This document shows, piece by piece, positions 53,495 through 64,000 of a stretch of 64,000 bases of DNA. The stretch is from the NCBI GenBank assembly GCA_015661405.1, contig JACWMK010000002.1, positions 62,001 through 126,000 of the forward strand, given 5' to 3'. Positions within the stretch are counted from its first letter, which is position 1. Each line of letters starts with the position of its first letter. Both the position numbers and the translations under genes were made by a program. The notes under the pieces were generated by a model. It was given only the letters and a program-made list of their open reading frames with translations. It searched no databases and was not told where the DNA came from. This DNA comes from Methanobacterium sp. Its GTDB lineage: Archaea; Methanobacteriota; Methanobacteria; Methanobacteriales; Methanobacteriaceae.

Positions 53495-53495
<1 letters not shown>
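52656..53495 (-). CDS. mtrC: Tetrahydromethanopterin S-methyltransferase, subunit C
   Basis: A 279-residue integral membrane protein with about seven or eight helices ([26 protein letters not shown] first). With MtrD and MtrE it forms the membrane core of Mtr; MtrE is thought to move Na+. Its start overlaps the mtrD stop (TAATG). Confidence 0.94.
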
Positions 53496-54226
<731 letters not shown>

Positions 54227-54241
54227 TATGTTAACCTCCTA

Positions 54242-55180
54242 TTATTTTAAATATGGTCCGTATTTGTTTCTTGCAAATACTTCCATCCTATTATTTATTA
54301 TTATTATCAATATTATGATAATAAGAAGTATTCCTGTACCTACTGCTAAGGCTGTGTTAGTATCTGAATTACCAGGGAGAATAGCCCCACTAATGCTTCC
54401 AAATATTCCACCTACTACAGTGCTCCAGAAACTGAAAAATACAATTGATCCGAAGCAAAATCCTGTTACTGGTCCACCATACTTGGCACAGAAGTTAACT
54501 GCATCTAAAGAGTTCCTAGCACCAAGTTCAGCTCTTCTAGTGATGTCACCGTGAATACGAACTGGGATACCTCCACCAAATGGGTATTGCTGGTATTCCC
54601 TTTCACCACCATAGTGAATATCACCAGTAGATGAACCTATAGCACCGATAGTTATTCCCCAAAGAACTGCAAGCATAGGCAGTGGGAATGGGTGAGCCAA
54701 ACCTTGTATTGGTAAGGTCATTAAATAAGATACTCCTACGATTGTGAATGTAACGATAAATCCGTGGCCAGCTATTGGTCCTAAGTGTTCTGTGACCACA
54801 TCTAGGAATAATGGTTGTTTAAATTTTGATACACTTACAATTCTTCCTAAGTGTGATGAGGTGGCGAATGCTGCGTGAACTAATGCGGCTACAGCTGCCC
54901 CTCCAGCTATTGCCATTACTGCTGGTAGGTTTAATGAAAGGAGCACGAATGCTATAGAACCTGCTATACCTGCCCACGAACCCATCTGTACTGGTTCTCC
55001 AGAAACAGCCTTGTTGAATATCCTGTGTAGGTTACCCATCTGAGGTGCTAATTGAACCTGTGAGTTAGGGTTACTCATGGACCCAGTATCTGATTCTAGA
55101 TCCTCTGCAGCTCCTGCAATTGTTGCAGCAGCGCCCATCAAAGCTACAACGCCTAATCCTGCTATTATAGGGTCTGCCAT
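54242..55180 (-). CDS. mtrE: Tetrahydromethanopterin S-methyltransferase, subunit E
   Basis: A 312-residue membrane protein and the first gene of the mtr operon. It has about six helices, and a cytoplasmic stretch GDIHYGGEREYQQYPFGGGIP typical of MtrE, which is implicated in Na+ translocation. AGGA lies just before the ATG. It follows mcrA by 59 bases containing a terminator hairpin, so some mtr mRNA may arise by read-through. Confidence 0.96.
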   Translation of the reverse strand: MADPIIAGLGVVALMGAAATIAGAAEDLESDTGSMSNPNSQVQLAPQMGNLHRIFNKAVSGEPVQMGSWAGIAGSIAFVLLSLNLPAVMAIAGGAAVAALVHAAFATSSHLGRIVSVSKFKQPLFLDVVTEHLGPIAGHGFIVTFTIVGVSYLMTLPIQGLAHPFPLPMLAVLWGITIGAIGSSTGDIHYGGEREYQQYPFGGGIPVRIHGDITRRAELGARNSLDAVNFCAKYGGPVTGFCFGSIVFFSFWSTVVGGIFGSISGAILPGNSDTNTALAVGTGILLIIIILIIIINNRMEVFARNKYGPYLK

Positions 55181-55202
55181 GTTATTTTTCCTCCATATTT
55201 TT

Positions 55203-55239
55203 TTTTAAAATAAAAAAAATAGGTGTGAATGACACCTAT
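55203..55239 (-). terminator. Intrinsic-type terminator between mcrA and mtrE
   Basis: On the minus strand, immediately after the mcrA stop, ATAGGTGT (55239-55232) pairs perfectly with ACACCTAT (55226-55219) around a 5-base loop, and a T-rich tail with eight consecutive Ts follows. This is the sharpest hairpin-plus-T-run in the window. The next gene, mtrE, starts 22 bases after the T-tail, leaving little room for a full promoter. Confidence 0.8.
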
Positions 55240-56892
55240 CTATTTAGCTGGAGAGATGAGAGCTCTTTCTCCATCTGGTTCGAATTCTCTTAATGCACCT
55301 TTAGCGAACTGAGCACGTACTTCAGAGAAGTCAAAGGTCAGGTTTTTGTCAGCGAATGCAATTTTAACCAATGGGTTAAGTGCAAATGCGTCTCCTCGGG
55401 CAGAGTGTGCTGCCTGAGCAATACCTGCGTATTCTCCTTGGTGACCCACGTTCATAGCGTAGTTTGGATAGTTAGCTCCTCTTAGTTCAGTTGGTAATCC
55501 TTCATCTCCTCTAATTGAGAATACGTTGGATGCACCACACTGATCTTGAAGATCGTAACCATAGAATCCAAGTCGAGAATGCTGTTCTTTGTGTAGGTAC
55601 ATGGATAAGTACCATGCACTTAATCCAGTTTGTGCGTTACCAGTTGCAAATGCAGTGGAACATCCGGCTGCTGCTGCAACTAGAGATGCTCTTTGTGATC
55701 CACCGAATACAGTCTCTAATAGTGCTGGGTAGTCTTCAAACTGTTCCAGTGCATAGAAGGTTACTTCTGAACCTACATCTAGAACGGTGTCCATATTGTT
55801 AGGAGCTTCGGTCATTCCGTATTTGTCTTCCACATACTCTTTACCAAAGTAAGTGAAGTCATCAAGTACGTTGTCAGTGTATGCAGCGGTTGCATACTGA
55901 GTGAATCCTACACCACCAGACATGTATGAACCTAACCAAATTTGATCGTAGAGAGCCGCACCAGCAGCTACAACATCGAGAGTTTGTCTTACTGGGTCAT
56001 CTGGGTATTTTCTTGGAGTCTGAACTATGTCATCCAAGAATCCAAATGCTATTCCACCGGGTTCGTTTTCTCCTCTAGCCCTTCTGACTGGGAGATATGT
56101 ACCCATATGGATAACTTCTGCGTGTTTTGCAGCGTATGCGAAATCACCGGTAGCGGCTTCACCTGCTGCCTGTTTGTATGCAGAAATCATGGACATACCA
56201 ATTTGCATGGCAGACCATCGGGAGGTAGTACCACCATCACAAGTTCTGGATACTATGGTTGGTATCCTGACAACTTGCCAGATTCCGTCTCCCACTTCAT
56301 TTTTAAGTACTTCTGCTTGATCCTCTGGGAATTCTTTGTTTATATCTAATACAAATGCTGGGTCGATTTCGTCAGCTACTTCATCGTTACCTGTGAATAC
56401 TTTCACGTAACTATCTGCAACCAGGTAAGGGTTGGTCTCTACCATGTGTTCTTGAACTACTGCTGCACCAGGCATAGCATGGTTTACAGTTTCCAGGTAA
56501 TGGGTAATGGTTTCAGGACTAACTTCTTTACCTAATCTTTTTTCTATAACAGTGTGAGCTGTGTTTAATCCAACAACAACAGTTCTTCTAATGTCATCCC
56601 ACATCTGTTGAATGGCAGCGTTGTTTACAAAGTGTAAATCGTCACCTTCAACAAAGGTGTCGGTAGTTGACACCTGGTATGGCATAAGTACCCTCTGACC
56701 GAGAGGGGTACCAACATCCGGGTCGTACTGTGGAATTCCTCGTTTCTTTGCTACTTGTTTACCAGCTTCAACGAACTCTCTTTTCCTTTCGGATTGTTTC
56801 CATCCACCAAAGTGATAGAAAGTAGTATTTTTATCTGTTGGATCTTCTTCGAATTTCTTTTTTAATGCTTCAACAAACCTTTTATCAGCCAT
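55240..56892 (-). CDS. mcrA: Methyl-coenzyme M reductase I, subunit alpha
   Basis: A 550-residue subunit of the methane-forming enzyme. Counting back from the C-terminus, Cys is at 452 and the preceding Gly at 445 in GYDLQDQC. These correspond to the S-methylcysteine and thioglycine of Methanothermobacter McrA. Gln400 (GGSQRAS), His257 and Arg271 (in [18 protein letters not shown]) also match the known modified residues. Together with McrB and McrG it binds F430 and reduces methyl-CoM with CoB to methane. Last of mcrBDCGA; a terminator follows. Confidence 0.99.
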   Translation of the reverse strand: MADKRFVEALKKKFEEDPTDKNTTFYHFGGWKQSERKREFVEAGKQVAKKRGIPQYDPDVGTPLGQRVLMPYQVSTTDTFVEGDDLHFVNNAAIQQMWDDIRRTVVVGLNTAHTVIEKRLGKEVSPETITHYLETVNHAMPGAAVVQEHMVETNPYLVADSYVKVFTGNDEVADEIDPAFVLDINKEFPEDQAEVLKNEVGDGIWQVVRIPTIVSRTCDGGTTSRWSAMQIGMSMISAYKQAAGEAATGDFAYAAKHAEVIHMGTYLPVRRARGENEPGGIAFGFLDDIVQTPRKYPDDPVRQTLDVVAAGAALYDQIWLGSYMSGGVGFTQYATAAYTDNVLDDFTYFGKEYVEDKYGMTEAPNNMDTVLDVGSEVTFYALEQFEDYPALLETVFGGSQRASLVAAAAGCSTAFATGNAQTGLSAWYLSMYLHKEQHSRLGFYGYDLQDQCGASNVFSIRGDEGLPTELRGANYPNYAMNVGHQGEYAGIAQAAHSARGDAFALNPLVKIAFADKNLTFDFSEVRAQFAKGALREFEPDGERALISPAK

Positions 56893-56907
56893 ATTTTCAC
56901 CTCCTGA

Positions 56908-57657
56908 TTATTCAGGATTGTACCCGCCCATTGATCTTAATACATGGATTCTTTGGAGTACTTCTACTGCGTCTTTGTCGTCTCGGTATGCTTCACCATC
57001 TTTTCTGTAGATGGTTGTTTTTTCTTTGAGGACTGATTCTTCTAATGGTTCTCCTAATACTACTGGCTCGTCTAATTCGTCACCTATTTGGTTTTTAACT
57101 GAACTAACCAATCCGGTGGATTTGTCGAACATCTGTCTTCGTAGCATGTCGAACATCATACCATCTTCATCTAGTCTTAAAGCGTGTCCGTGAACTGTTT
57201 TACCCCTTATACCTGTTCTGGCTGGGTCGAACCATTCTGTTTCTAATAGTTCTTTAGCGTATTTTTCTAGATCTCTTTCTCTGGTTTCTATAATTTGTCT
57301 TCCTGATAGAGTACCAGCGTCTGCTCCTCTGAATCTGTGTAGATATGATCGGGATCTAACGAAAGGGTGTACGGGTGCGAAGTACATTGAGTCTGTAAAC
57401 TGTATATAACGGACCCTATCACCTGCTTTTGCACCATCGAGTGGTTCCACTAAACTCCTTATTGGATCATCTGGTTCATCCAGCTCTTCTAATGGTGGAT
57501 GTACGCTGGGATATTCTTCTCCGGGAGCTCTGTGACCTAAGATCTGTACAACATCTTCGTCGGATATCTCCCTTAATTTTTCGAGTTCTATTTCTGGGTT
57601 GCTGAATTTTCTTCGGTTTTCTGCAACCTTACTTGTTCCTGGATAAAATTGTGCCAT
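56908..57657 (-). CDS. mcrG: Methyl-coenzyme M reductase I, subunit gamma
   Basis: A 249-residue subunit with MAQFYPGTSKVAENRRKF at the start and GHRAPGEEYPSVHPPLEE, RSRSYLHRFRGADAGTLSGRQ later, all diagnostic. It belongs to the (alpha beta gamma)2 hexamer. It directly follows mcrC and precedes mcrA by 15 bases, where AGGAGGTGA acts as ribosome site. Confidence 0.98.
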   Translation of the reverse strand: MAQFYPGTSKVAENRRKFSNPEIELEKLREISDEDVVQILGHRAPGEEYPSVHPPLEELDEPDDPIRSLVEPLDGAKAGDRVRYIQFTDSMYFAPVHPFVRSRSYLHRFRGADAGTLSGRQIIETRERDLEKYAKELLETEWFDPARTGIRGKTVHGHALRLDEDGMMFDMLRRQMFDKSTGLVSSVKNQIGDELDEPVVLGEPLEESVLKEKTTIYRKDGEAYRDDKDAVEVLQRIHVLRSMGGYNPE

Positions 57658-58257
57658 TTATAATGCACCTCCTAATGCTAATCTTACCTTTCTTATTATT
57701 TCATCCAACTTTTCTTGGGGAGCTGTTTCTCCTCTAATAACTCCACTTATAATATCCACGATTTCACCTTTAGTTTTAGGCTCTTCGGGCATTACAGCTT
57801 TAGTTTTGACACCGATTTTAGCGAAATCTTCAAAGTCAACGGGGTATTCACATATCACAATACATGGTCTTTTAACTTTTCTTAAAATCAAACGGGCCTT
57901 GTATATGATATGATGCCTTACTCCTCCAAGATGCATTACTACAAGACGGAACCTTTTAATTTGCTCAATCTCCTTATTAGTGAGTCCGAAAAGGCTACCG
58001 GATCCTGCTGTTGGAGCATCATGTGGAACTCCAGCTCCAGCATTTAATACTAAAGTGCTGGTTAGAATATTAGCTTCCCGCAAGGCAAATGTTATTTCGC
58101 AAACTGGTTTAGTAATATGCCTCCTTCCAGGAGACATAGCAATTGCTAGTACATCATTTCCACACTCTGCAAAAGTTCCTCGTTGAGCTATTCCTCCACC
58201 TTCACCCATTCCCATTGCTTCTCTGCAGTCTACAACATGTGTGGTTTTACCAATCAT
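57658..58257 (-). CDS. mcrC: Methyl-coenzyme M reductase operon protein C
   Basis: A 199-residue protein, an accessory subunit linked to reductive activation of MCR. It has [29 protein letters not shown] and [16 protein letters not shown] segments. It is present in mcr but absent from mrt operons, which identifies this as MCR I. The start ATG overlaps the mcrD stop (TAATG). Confidence 0.95.
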   Translation of the reverse strand: MIGKTTHVVDCREAMGMGEGGGIAQRGTFAECGNDVLAIAMSPGRRHITKPVCEITFALREANILTSTLVLNAGAGVPHDAPTAGSGSLFGLTNKEIEQIKRFRLVVMHLGGVRHHIIYKARLILRKVKRPCIVICEYPVDFEDFAKIGVKTKAVMPEEPKTKGEIVDIISGVIRGETAPQEKLDEIIRKVRLALGGAL

Positions 58258-58709
58258 TATTGTTTGTTCCTTTTGATTATAGTGGCTCTTTCACTGAGTT
58301 GTGCGTTTTGATCTGTTAAACCTACTATGTCTTTTGATATTTTGTTTAATGCTTTTCCGTATTTTAGGTTATCTGTAACTGTTTTCTGTTTCCGGATAAA
58401 GGTTCCAACATGTATGTTGAATCCAAATGGTAGATGATCCTCACAGATGCTTTTTATATCCTCTATTATACTCTCGTCTATGATTCCCTCGTCTTCAATG
58501 TCCATTAAAATACGACCAGTTTGAATCTGTAAATCTATTTCTTCACCTTTAAGGGTGATAGTTCTTTGTTCCTGGTTTACATCTTTAGGAGGAAGTCTTT
58601 GTCCTTGAATAACTATTCTTTTAATGCCTTCAATTCCCTCAAGATTGTTTAACAATCCTTCGGTGGTATCGGCGCTTAATAATCTGTGTGGAAAAATTTC
58701 GATGTCCAT
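58257..58709 (-). CDS. mcrD: Methyl-coenzyme M reductase operon protein D
   Basis: A 150-residue protein with [20 protein letters not shown] at the start and [11 protein letters not shown] near residue 37. McrD is thought to help assemble MCR or insert F430. It overlaps mcrC and lies 34 bases after mcrB. Confidence 0.93.
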   Translation of the reverse strand: MDIEIFPHRLLSADTTEGLLNNLEGIEGIKRIVIQGQRLPPKDVNQEQRTITLKGEEIDLQIQTGRILMDIEDEGIIDESIIEDIKSICEDHLPFGFNIHVGTFIRKQKTVTDNLKYGKALNKISKDIVGLTDQNAQLSERATIIKRNKQ

Positions 58710-58743
58710 TTTACTGATATACTCCCAAGTTTGGATTTATTTT

Positions 58744-60075
58744 TTAGATTTGGTTTTTAATTTCAGCAGCTGCTTCATTCACATATTTTAATGGTTCTCG
58801 GAATTCGTCAACTTGGCTGAACACTTCTTTTATTAATCCGGAGGTTGCTTCAGGGGAGAACATCTGTGTACCGGCATCTAATGACATAGCTGCTGCTACT
58901 GGTGGTATAGCGAATCCTTTACTGTGACGGGTAACAATATGATTTCCGTTGAAAATACCAGGTCCTCCACCACCATATATGGAGTGGCTAAAGAAGGAGA
59001 ATCCAACTGCTACACCTTCAGCTCTACCAAAGTCTACGCTAGGTAAACCTGTTTCGAATTCAAGTATGTCGTTGTAATATAGAATAGTGGATGATACACC
59101 TTGTGCTGCTCTGGCAGCTCCTTGGTTGACTATAGTGGCTGCTTGTAATCCTGCTGCAGCATATGCATTCCATTTTGCAAGGTCGTCGGTTCCGTAGACA
59201 CTGAATCCATTCAGTTCTTTTTCTACACCTATTACACCATCTTCTTTTGCTTTATCTACTGTGTCTACAATTACTGAACCTACAGTACCAGTTTTACCAT
59301 TAGCTTTAACCAGATCATAGACCATGTTGTCAGCATTCATTCCTTGATATGCAAGTCCTAGAAGGTGCATTCTTTCAAATGCTCCGACTGCGTCTCCCAT
59401 TTCAAACATTGCTGATTGTTCTAATATGCTGGATAGAGCAGTAGTTTGTAATGTGTTTTTAAGAGTTGCTGCAACAACATGGTTTACCATGATGTTTCTT
59501 AGTGCGTAACCTGGGCCTTCTAATTTCTGAGGCAGGTCAAGCATGGTAGCTACGTTTCCACCAAGATATTCAACTGATTGTGGGTATCTACCCAGAATAG
59601 CTGCTTTCACCATATTTGCATCGTACATATTTACATCACAAACATCAATTATTGCTTGTATGAATGCTGCGGCTGTAACTAATGGTGTTGCTGAATATTC
59701 TGCAGCTGCTTCAAACCTAGCTTGTGGTAACTGTACTAATACTCTTTTTCCTCCAGCTAATAATTCAACGTTTGTATCGTCACCATCTTCAACCTGAATC
59801 ATTGCTTTTGCTTTTTCTGCAATGGCTTCTGCATTTCCGACGATATCTATGTCGATTTCTCTTCCTAATATTTTATTTGCTGGTCCACCGACTTTAGCAG
59901 TAGCTAAGGCATTCTGCGTACCTTCTAAGTTTAGTGCTACGGTCCTTTTGATACCCTGAATTATTGATTTAATTGCTGGGTTTCTTAATGGACTTAATGC
60001 TTCGATTGGTACTTGTTCTTCAACGAGTTTGCCTTTGTCGTCGTACAAGTCGATCTTATCTTCAAACTTTGCCAT
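58744..60075 (-). CDS. mcrB: Methyl-coenzyme M reductase I, subunit beta
   Basis: A 443-residue subunit and first gene of mcrBDCGA. Its start ([19 protein letters not shown]) and [27 protein letters not shown] near residue 365 are diagnostic; the latter contributes to the CoB-binding and active-site channel. AGGAGG precedes the ATG. An upstream region of about 280 bases separates it from the divergent mmp10. Confidence 0.98.
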   Translation of the reverse strand: MAKFEDKIDLYDDKGKLVEEQVPIEALSPLRNPAIKSIIQGIKRTVALNLEGTQNALATAKVGGPANKILGREIDIDIVGNAEAIAEKAKAMIQVEDGDDTNVELLAGGKRVLVQLPQARFEAAAEYSATPLVTAAAFIQAIIDVCDVNMYDANMVKAAILGRYPQSVEYLGGNVATMLDLPQKLEGPGYALRNIMVNHVVAATLKNTLQTTALSSILEQSAMFEMGDAVGAFERMHLLGLAYQGMNADNMVYDLVKANGKTGTVGSVIVDTVDKAKEDGVIGVEKELNGFSVYGTDDLAKWNAYAAAGLQAATIVNQGAARAAQGVSSTILYYNDILEFETGLPSVDFGRAEGVAVGFSFFSHSIYGGGGPGIFNGNHIVTRHSKGFAIPPVAAAMSLDAGTQMFSPEATSGLIKEVFSQVDEFREPLKYVNEAAAEIKNQI

Positions 60076-60157
60076 TTTGTCCCTCCTACAATATTCTTGT
60101 ATATCATTTTCTTAATGTATCATTTTGAACAGAATTCTGATATTTTTTTGTTCACTT

Positions 60158-60260
60158 GTTGGATAGATCCCAACTGATACAATACTTGATATACGAATCT
60201 CAGTTTACTGGATATATGATATTAAACTTTCTTCTTGATTCATTTAGAAAGATTTATAAG
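60158..60260 (-). promoter_or_regulatory. mcr promoter and leader with a hairpin
   Basis: On the minus strand CTTATAAATC (60260-60251) is a good archaeal TATA box; transcription should start near 60230, giving a leader of about 155 bases before mcrB. Within it GTTGG and CCAAC (60158-60174) form a small stem with a 7-base loop. The start site is predicted, not observed. Confidence 0.5.
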
Positions 60261-60358
60261 GTATAATCCCCCAAATCAATTCTATTGTTATACATTTTTT
60301 CGGTGCATACCCGGAAGCAAAAAATACTTATTTTTTTAATGTTTAAAAAGTAGATATC

Positions 60359-61612
60359 ATGCAAATAATAGCAGATGTAGGTGGCATACCTGGCAAAAAC
60401 TGCAGAGGGTTTTGTAAATATTGTTATTTTCTAAAAGTAAAGAATGGAGACCCTTTCGGATGTAAATTCTGCAATCCCGGCAGAGTAGGATGTGATCATT
60501 GTACAACCGGTGTTAGGGAGATTAAAAACGAATTTATTCCTCCATTCATGGTTGTTAGCTCTGTTCAAAATTCATTAATGCTCGGCGGATATCGAGACCA
60601 TGATTTAAAAGTTAATATCAGTGGTGGAGGAGATGTAAGTTGTTATCCTCATTTATTAGAAGTTGCATCTGCATTTAATCAATTAGATCTACCTATTCAT
60701 TTGGGCTACACTAGTGGTAAAGGAATAGACGATGCGAAAATGGCTGAGGATTTACTTTCACTTGGTGTTGAAGAAGTGACTTTTACTGTTTTTTCAACCG
60801 ATTCTTTGCTTAGGAAGAAGTGGATGGGTGATAATAACCCGGAAGAATCTTTAAAGGCTCTTAAAATATTCAGTGAAAATTGTGAAGTTCATGCTGCTGC
60901 CGTAGTATTGCCTGGTGTTAATGATGGTGAAAAATTATTACAAACCTGCAGTGATCTAGAAGAATGGGGTGTTGAGGCATTTATTCTTATGAGGTTTGCT
61001 AATTTTGAAAATCAAGGTCTTATATTGGGTAATGAACCAATTATTGATGGTTTGAATCCACATTCATTGGAAGAATTTGAAAATCTGGTTAGGCAGGTGA
61101 ATAAAGAATTCAGTTTCCGGGTTACAGGTACTCCCCTCTGTGACCCTGTAAATGATGCTCCATTTGCAATTTCTAAAACAAAAAATCAGGAATATTTAGA
61201 TATTTTATCTGAAGTAACGTCCGAAGCCACCATACTAACCAGCAAAATTGCTGCACCCTTCATAGGAAAGATCATTAATGAAGTTGGGGCAGATGATTTG
61301 GTAAATGTTGTTGCAGCTGATAAAGATATTGCTTGTTTAATAACTCAGAAGGATCTGGAAGAAATAAATCTTAAAGAGTTGAAAGAAACTGTTTTAATTC
61401 CTGGACGTGCTTTAGTACATGATAAAAAAGCAACGGAAATCTTAAGTCGTGACGGTGTTGAAAGAATAGTAGCCAGGGGTCCTGATAAACTTTCTGTAGA
61501 TGGTGAGATGAGCAGCACTCTTAGTGAGAATGAAGTGCTTAAAACAGAATTATATGCTTTTCAGGATTTAATAGAAGCTATAAACTTCTTTGGGGTTAGG
61601 AAAAATAAATAA
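60359..61612 (+). CDS. mmp10: Methanogenesis marker protein 10, McrA arginine methyltransferase
   Basis: A 417-residue radical SAM enzyme. The cluster motif CRGFCKYC (CX3CX2C) near residue 17 is followed by a Cys-rich segment (CKFC, VGCDHC) typical of Mmp10, a cobamide-dependent enzyme that makes 5-C-methylarginine in McrA. The C-terminal half (after about 290) is the family-specific domain. The gene is divergent from mcrBDCGA, and its substrate Arg271 is in McrA. The start is ATG 60359. Confidence 0.93.
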   Translation: MQIIADVGGIPGKNCRGFCKYCYFLKVKNGDPFGCKFCNPGRVGCDHCTTGVREIKNEFIPPFMVVSSVQNSLMLGGYRDHDLKVNISGGGDVSCYPHLLEVASAFNQLDLPIHLGYTSGKGIDDAKMAEDLLSLGVEEVTFTVFSTDSLLRKKWMGDNNPEESLKALKIFSENCEVHAAAVVLPGVNDGEKLLQTCSDLEEWGVEAFILMRFANFENQGLILGNEPIIDGLNPHSLEEFENLVRQVNKEFSFRVTGTPLCDPVNDAPFAISKTKNQEYLDILSEVTSEATILTSKIAAPFIGKIINEVGADDLVNVVAADKDIACLITQKDLEEINLKELKETVLIPGRALVHDKKATEILSRDGVERIVARGPDKLSVDGEMSSTLSENEVLKTELYAFQDLIEAINFFGVRKNK

Positions 61613-61666
61613 TAATTTTGTTTATAAATATTTGTTCTTTTAATCTTGTATAATTAATAAAATTAA

Positions 61667-62749
61667 TTATTTTTTAATTTTAATTAATGTAATTTCACAT
61701 CTTGAGCCCAGCCTCATAGGTGGTCCCCATGTACCTGTTCCTTGAGATACGTAGAGTTTTGCTCCTTGATACTCATAAAGACCTTTGATGTAGGGAAAAA
61801 TCATTTTTACAATATAGTTTATGGGGAAGAATTGACCATTATGGGTGTGGCCTGAAAGTTGTAGTTGAATTCCAGCTTTTTGCGCAGTTTTAAATTCCCT
61901 TGGTAAATGGTTTAGTAGAATTAAGGGTTTATTTCTATCGTACTCAATGTTTTGTAGTGCTTTTTCTATGTGTCTTTTCTCCAATGAGTAATCTATTCCT
62001 ATTATTTGCAAGTCTTTGAAATGGAATAATTCTTTATTTAGTGTTTTCACTCTGGTTTTAGCTAAGATTTTAGATATTTCATTTAAATCTTGATAAGTGT
62101 CATGATTACCTGTTACAAATAATATTGGAGCTTTAAACTTGTTTAATGCATTTGGAATTTCTTTATGAAGCTTTGATGTTCCATCAAAAAGATCACCGGT
62201 GATTAAAATTATATCCGGCTTTAGTTCATTTGTTTCATCTACTATTCTTTTAATAAATCCCACATTTCTTATGGGGCCTATATGTACATCACTGAGTTGA
62301 ACAGCCCTTATATTATTTTTAAGACCATTTAAATGAACTGTGATTTCTTTAACTTCTAATCTTGTGGCATTAATTAATGCATATATGCTTACTAAAACTG
62401 CTATAATTATTAATATTTCTCCTATAATTAAAGTGGGTATTTTTATATAAAGATTGATTGATGGTATAAATATTACATATACCGCCAATGAAATCACAAT
62501 ATATATTGATATTCCAAACCATGCTGCTGATATATAATAAAATATTCTCGATGGAAGGTTTGAAAAAATCCTTTCTAGAGTTGCTGAAATGGGGTAAGAT
62601 AAAGCAGCAATAAGTATTATAATATATAGCGTGTTTGTTCTGGGTAAATTGAAGACAATACTTACGCCATATAAAACAGCATAATTGAGGGCTAAAAAAA
62701 TCAGAAAGAATAATAACATACTCATTATGAATTGAAGCATTTTTCTCAA
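61667..62749 (-). CDS. Membrane-anchored metallophosphoesterase
   Basis: A 360-residue protein with four N-terminal membrane helices (residues 1-130) and a C-terminal calcineurin-like phosphoesterase domain. The metal motifs are complete: QLSDVHIG, TGDLFDG, TGNHDT, and SGHTHNGQFFP. The family resembles bacterial YkuE/YpbG-like phosphoesterases; the substrate (lipid or nucleotide) is unknown. Stands between mmp10 and mmp7, convergent with the former. Confidence 0.85.
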   Translation of the reverse strand: MRKMLQFIMSMLLFFLIFLALNYAVLYGVSIVFNLPRTNTLYIIILIAALSYPISATLERIFSNLPSRIFYYISAAWFGISIYIVISLAVYVIFIPSINLYIKIPTLIIGEILIIIAVLVSIYALINATRLEVKEITVHLNGLKNNIRAVQLSDVHIGPIRNVGFIKRIVDETNELKPDIILITGDLFDGTSKLHKEIPNALNKFKAPILFVTGNHDTYQDLNEISKILAKTRVKTLNKELFHFKDLQIIGIDYSLEKRHIEKALQNIEYDRNKPLILLNHLPREFKTAQKAGIQLQLSGHTHNGQFFPINYIVKMIFPYIKGLYEYQGAKLYVSQGTGTWGPPMRLGSRCEITLIKIKK

Positions 62750-62835
62750 ATTTAAATAACTCCTATTATATATTTTTAAATGCTTAAAATAAGTTATTAA
62801 CTGAAAAATATTTTATAATATAATAATTTTTTGTT

Positions 62836-63747
62836 TCAGATAATAGAAGTTTCCGGTAACAGTTTGACCAATATGTAATCGTACATCATGGATTTACGAA
62901 TTTCTGAAATGTCAATTAATTTGTTATTATTAACTTCTACTTCTGCAATTTCATCATGATACTGATCATAGTTGAGTTTAACTCTTACTCCATCTAATTG
63001 ACTTACTACTGGTGCGGGTGAGTAAACCTGTTTTATAGCAGGCACTTGGTTTTCTATTTCTGTTTTAACTATAATGGACGGTACTATTGGTGGATCATCG
63101 GACATTTCCACTCTTTTTTGATCTAGAATTTCTTCCGCCACCCTTACTAATTCTTTAAGTGCCCTAATATTTTCTCCTCTCTTTAATCTGCGTGGTATTC
63201 TACCTAATCCCCCTACATAAGCATCTGCACCCGGTATATCTTCTACATTTATTTGTGGGGCTCCTGTTACAATTACAGGGATTTCTAGGTCTTCAAAAAG
63301 ATGTGTTTTGTTTAATATACATTCTCTAAAGCTTCCTAATGCAAAAACTGCTAAGTCATGTTCTTCTATAAGTTTCTTCTCATCTTCTGAAATTCGTGAT
63401 ATACCTTTTCCTGCTCCGCGTTGTAGTCCAATCATATTATCTTTAGTTCCGTAACGGCGTAGATATTCAGATATGTCACATGCAGAGTGGGGAAGGTGTT
63501 GTCTGGCTAGAGTGGGTGAAACTATAGCTATTTCAGTTCCTGCCATAGGAGCTATTTTAATTACTCCTAAAAGTTGTTTAGCTTTTTCCTCCACTTTTTT
63601 AACATCTTCAATGGGAACTGCTAAGGTTAAAACCAGATCCATTTGACTGATATTTTCTTGAAGCACCAGTCCACCTAAGTCTTCTATTAACTCAGTTATT
63701 TCCTCGTGTTTGTGAACTCCACCGGTGTACGTCAGTGTTTCATACAT
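62836..63747 (-). CDS. mmp7: Methanogenesis marker protein 7
   Basis: A 303-residue protein. It starts with [26 protein letters not shown] and has [34 protein letters not shown] segments (around residues 75-105) and [13 protein letters not shown], matching methanogenesis marker 7. Its role is unproven; marker proteins of this cluster have been linked to MCR activation. It lies 33 bases after the partial gene to the right, on the same strand. Confidence 0.85.
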   Translation of the reverse strand: MYETLTYTGGVHKHEEITELIEDLGGLVLQENISQMDLVLTLAVPIEDVKKVEEKAKQLLGVIKIAPMAGTEIAIVSPTLARQHLPHSACDISEYLRRYGTKDNMIGLQRGAGKGISRISEDEKKLIEEHDLAVFALGSFRECILNKTHLFEDLEIPVIVTGAPQINVEDIPGADAYVGGLGRIPRRLKRGENIRALKELVRVAEEILDQKRVEMSDDPPIVPSIIVKTEIENQVPAIKQVYSPAPVVSQLDGVRVKLNYDQYHDEIAEVEVNNNKLIDISEIRKSMMYDYILVKLLPETSII

Positions 63748-63780
63748 ACTTTACCTCTTAACGTAAACTTACAAAATTTA

Positions 63781-64000
63781 TTATAGTTTCATACATAAGT
63801 TTTTCTCCAGAATTTTATATCGTAATTTAGCTCTTTTAATTGGGTTTAATGGTGCATTCTTGTGTGAAGGTAATTCAATAGCTCTTTCACCAGCAAAATT
63901 AATCTCTTTTATTTCATTCTTTAGATAATCTGGATAAACTAGATAATCATAATTATCATCTGTTATTATTAAGTAACCCATATCTTCAACTATGTCTTTT
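63781..64000 (-). CDS. Partial gene, C-terminus of a possible methanogenesis marker protein 17
   Basis: The frame is open to the window edge, so only the last 73 residues are present; they end YKILEKNLCMKL. The sequence (MGYLIITDDNYDYLVYPDYL, PLNPIKRAKLRYKI) is consistent with the C-terminus of Mmp17, which neighbours Mmp7 in related methanogens. That identity rests mainly on position. The ATG at 63981 is internal. Confidence 0.5.
   Translation of the reverse strand, partial: KDIVEDMGYLIITDDNYDYLVYPDYLKNEIKEINFAGERAIELPSHKNAPLNPIKRAKLRYKILEKNLCMKL

Overview
The window looks like chromosomal DNA of a hydrogenotrophic methanogen of the Methanobacteriales (family Methanobacteriaceae: Methanobacterium, Methanobrevibacter or a relative). 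The evidence is a complete mcrBDCGA operon (the McrC-containing MCR I type), a complete mtrEDCBAFGH operon, an Mvh hydrogenase operon with a polyferredoxin, methanogenesis marker proteins (Mmp7, 10, 14), archaeal GlyRS, TfrB, CobY and 2-phosphoglycerate kinase. The DNA is very AT-rich, with long A/T-rich intergenic stretches. I found no tRNA or rRNA gene and no CRISPR array.

Layout. 1-7.9 kb: membrane and accessory genes (DUF308, Na+/H+ antiporter, ExoD, metallo-beta-lactamase-fold hydrolase, a PsbP-like surface protein), then a phenylacetate-CoA ligase/ACT pair. 8.0-10.6 kb: one intact MacB-type permease flanked by three decayed ABC genes, the remains of a tandem duplication. 10.8-13.3 kb: iorAB, which with the ligase/ACT pair suggests use of aryl acids and aryl pyruvates. 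13.7-17.5 kb: exported or anchored proteins and two putative metallopeptidases. 17.7-25.9 kb: tfrB, trmJ, a DUF1512 protein, dcd, glyS, a FilR1-type regulator and a TatD-like hydrolase. 25.9-31.7 kb: a sugar/nucleoside kinase and a minus-strand cluster DUF1611 - SepF - DUF2226 - MinD - MinD-like, with a divergent roadblock/LC7 gene; this is the most system-like accessory locus. 31.8-38.6 kb: 2-phosphoglycerate kinase, ZPR1 zinc finger, an acidic protein with a histone-like core, nadC, and two divergent GT-C-like membrane proteins. 38.7-39.8 kb: a frameshifted IS5-type transposase. 40-41.6 kb: pyrC and a CooT-like nickel-binding protein.

41.6-64 kb is the energy-metabolism core, almost all on the minus strand: mvhDGAB, a 1.8-kb stretch without convincing genes, a PRC-barrel gene, cobY, mmp14, mtrEDCBAFGH and mcrBDCGA. 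A strong hairpin terminator separates mcrA from mtrE and another follows mtrH. Divergently from mcr lies mmp10, whose product methylates an McrA arginine; then a membrane phosphoesterase, mmp7 and a gene running off the edge, possibly mmp17.

How it works together: Mtr moves the methyl group from methyl-H4MPT to coenzyme M using a cobamide on MtrA (CobY helps make cobamides). Mcr releases methane and forms CoM-S-S-CoB. Mvh supplies H2-derived electrons to heterodisulfide reductase (hdr genes are not in this window). TfrB uses CoM-SH and CoB-SH to reduce fumarate. The most interesting loci are the MinD/SepF/DUF2226/roadblock cluster with a MinD paralogue whose P-loop lysine is arginine, the ABC-transporter graveyard, the histone-like acidic protein, and an inverted repeat sitting on the predicted mvh promoter.
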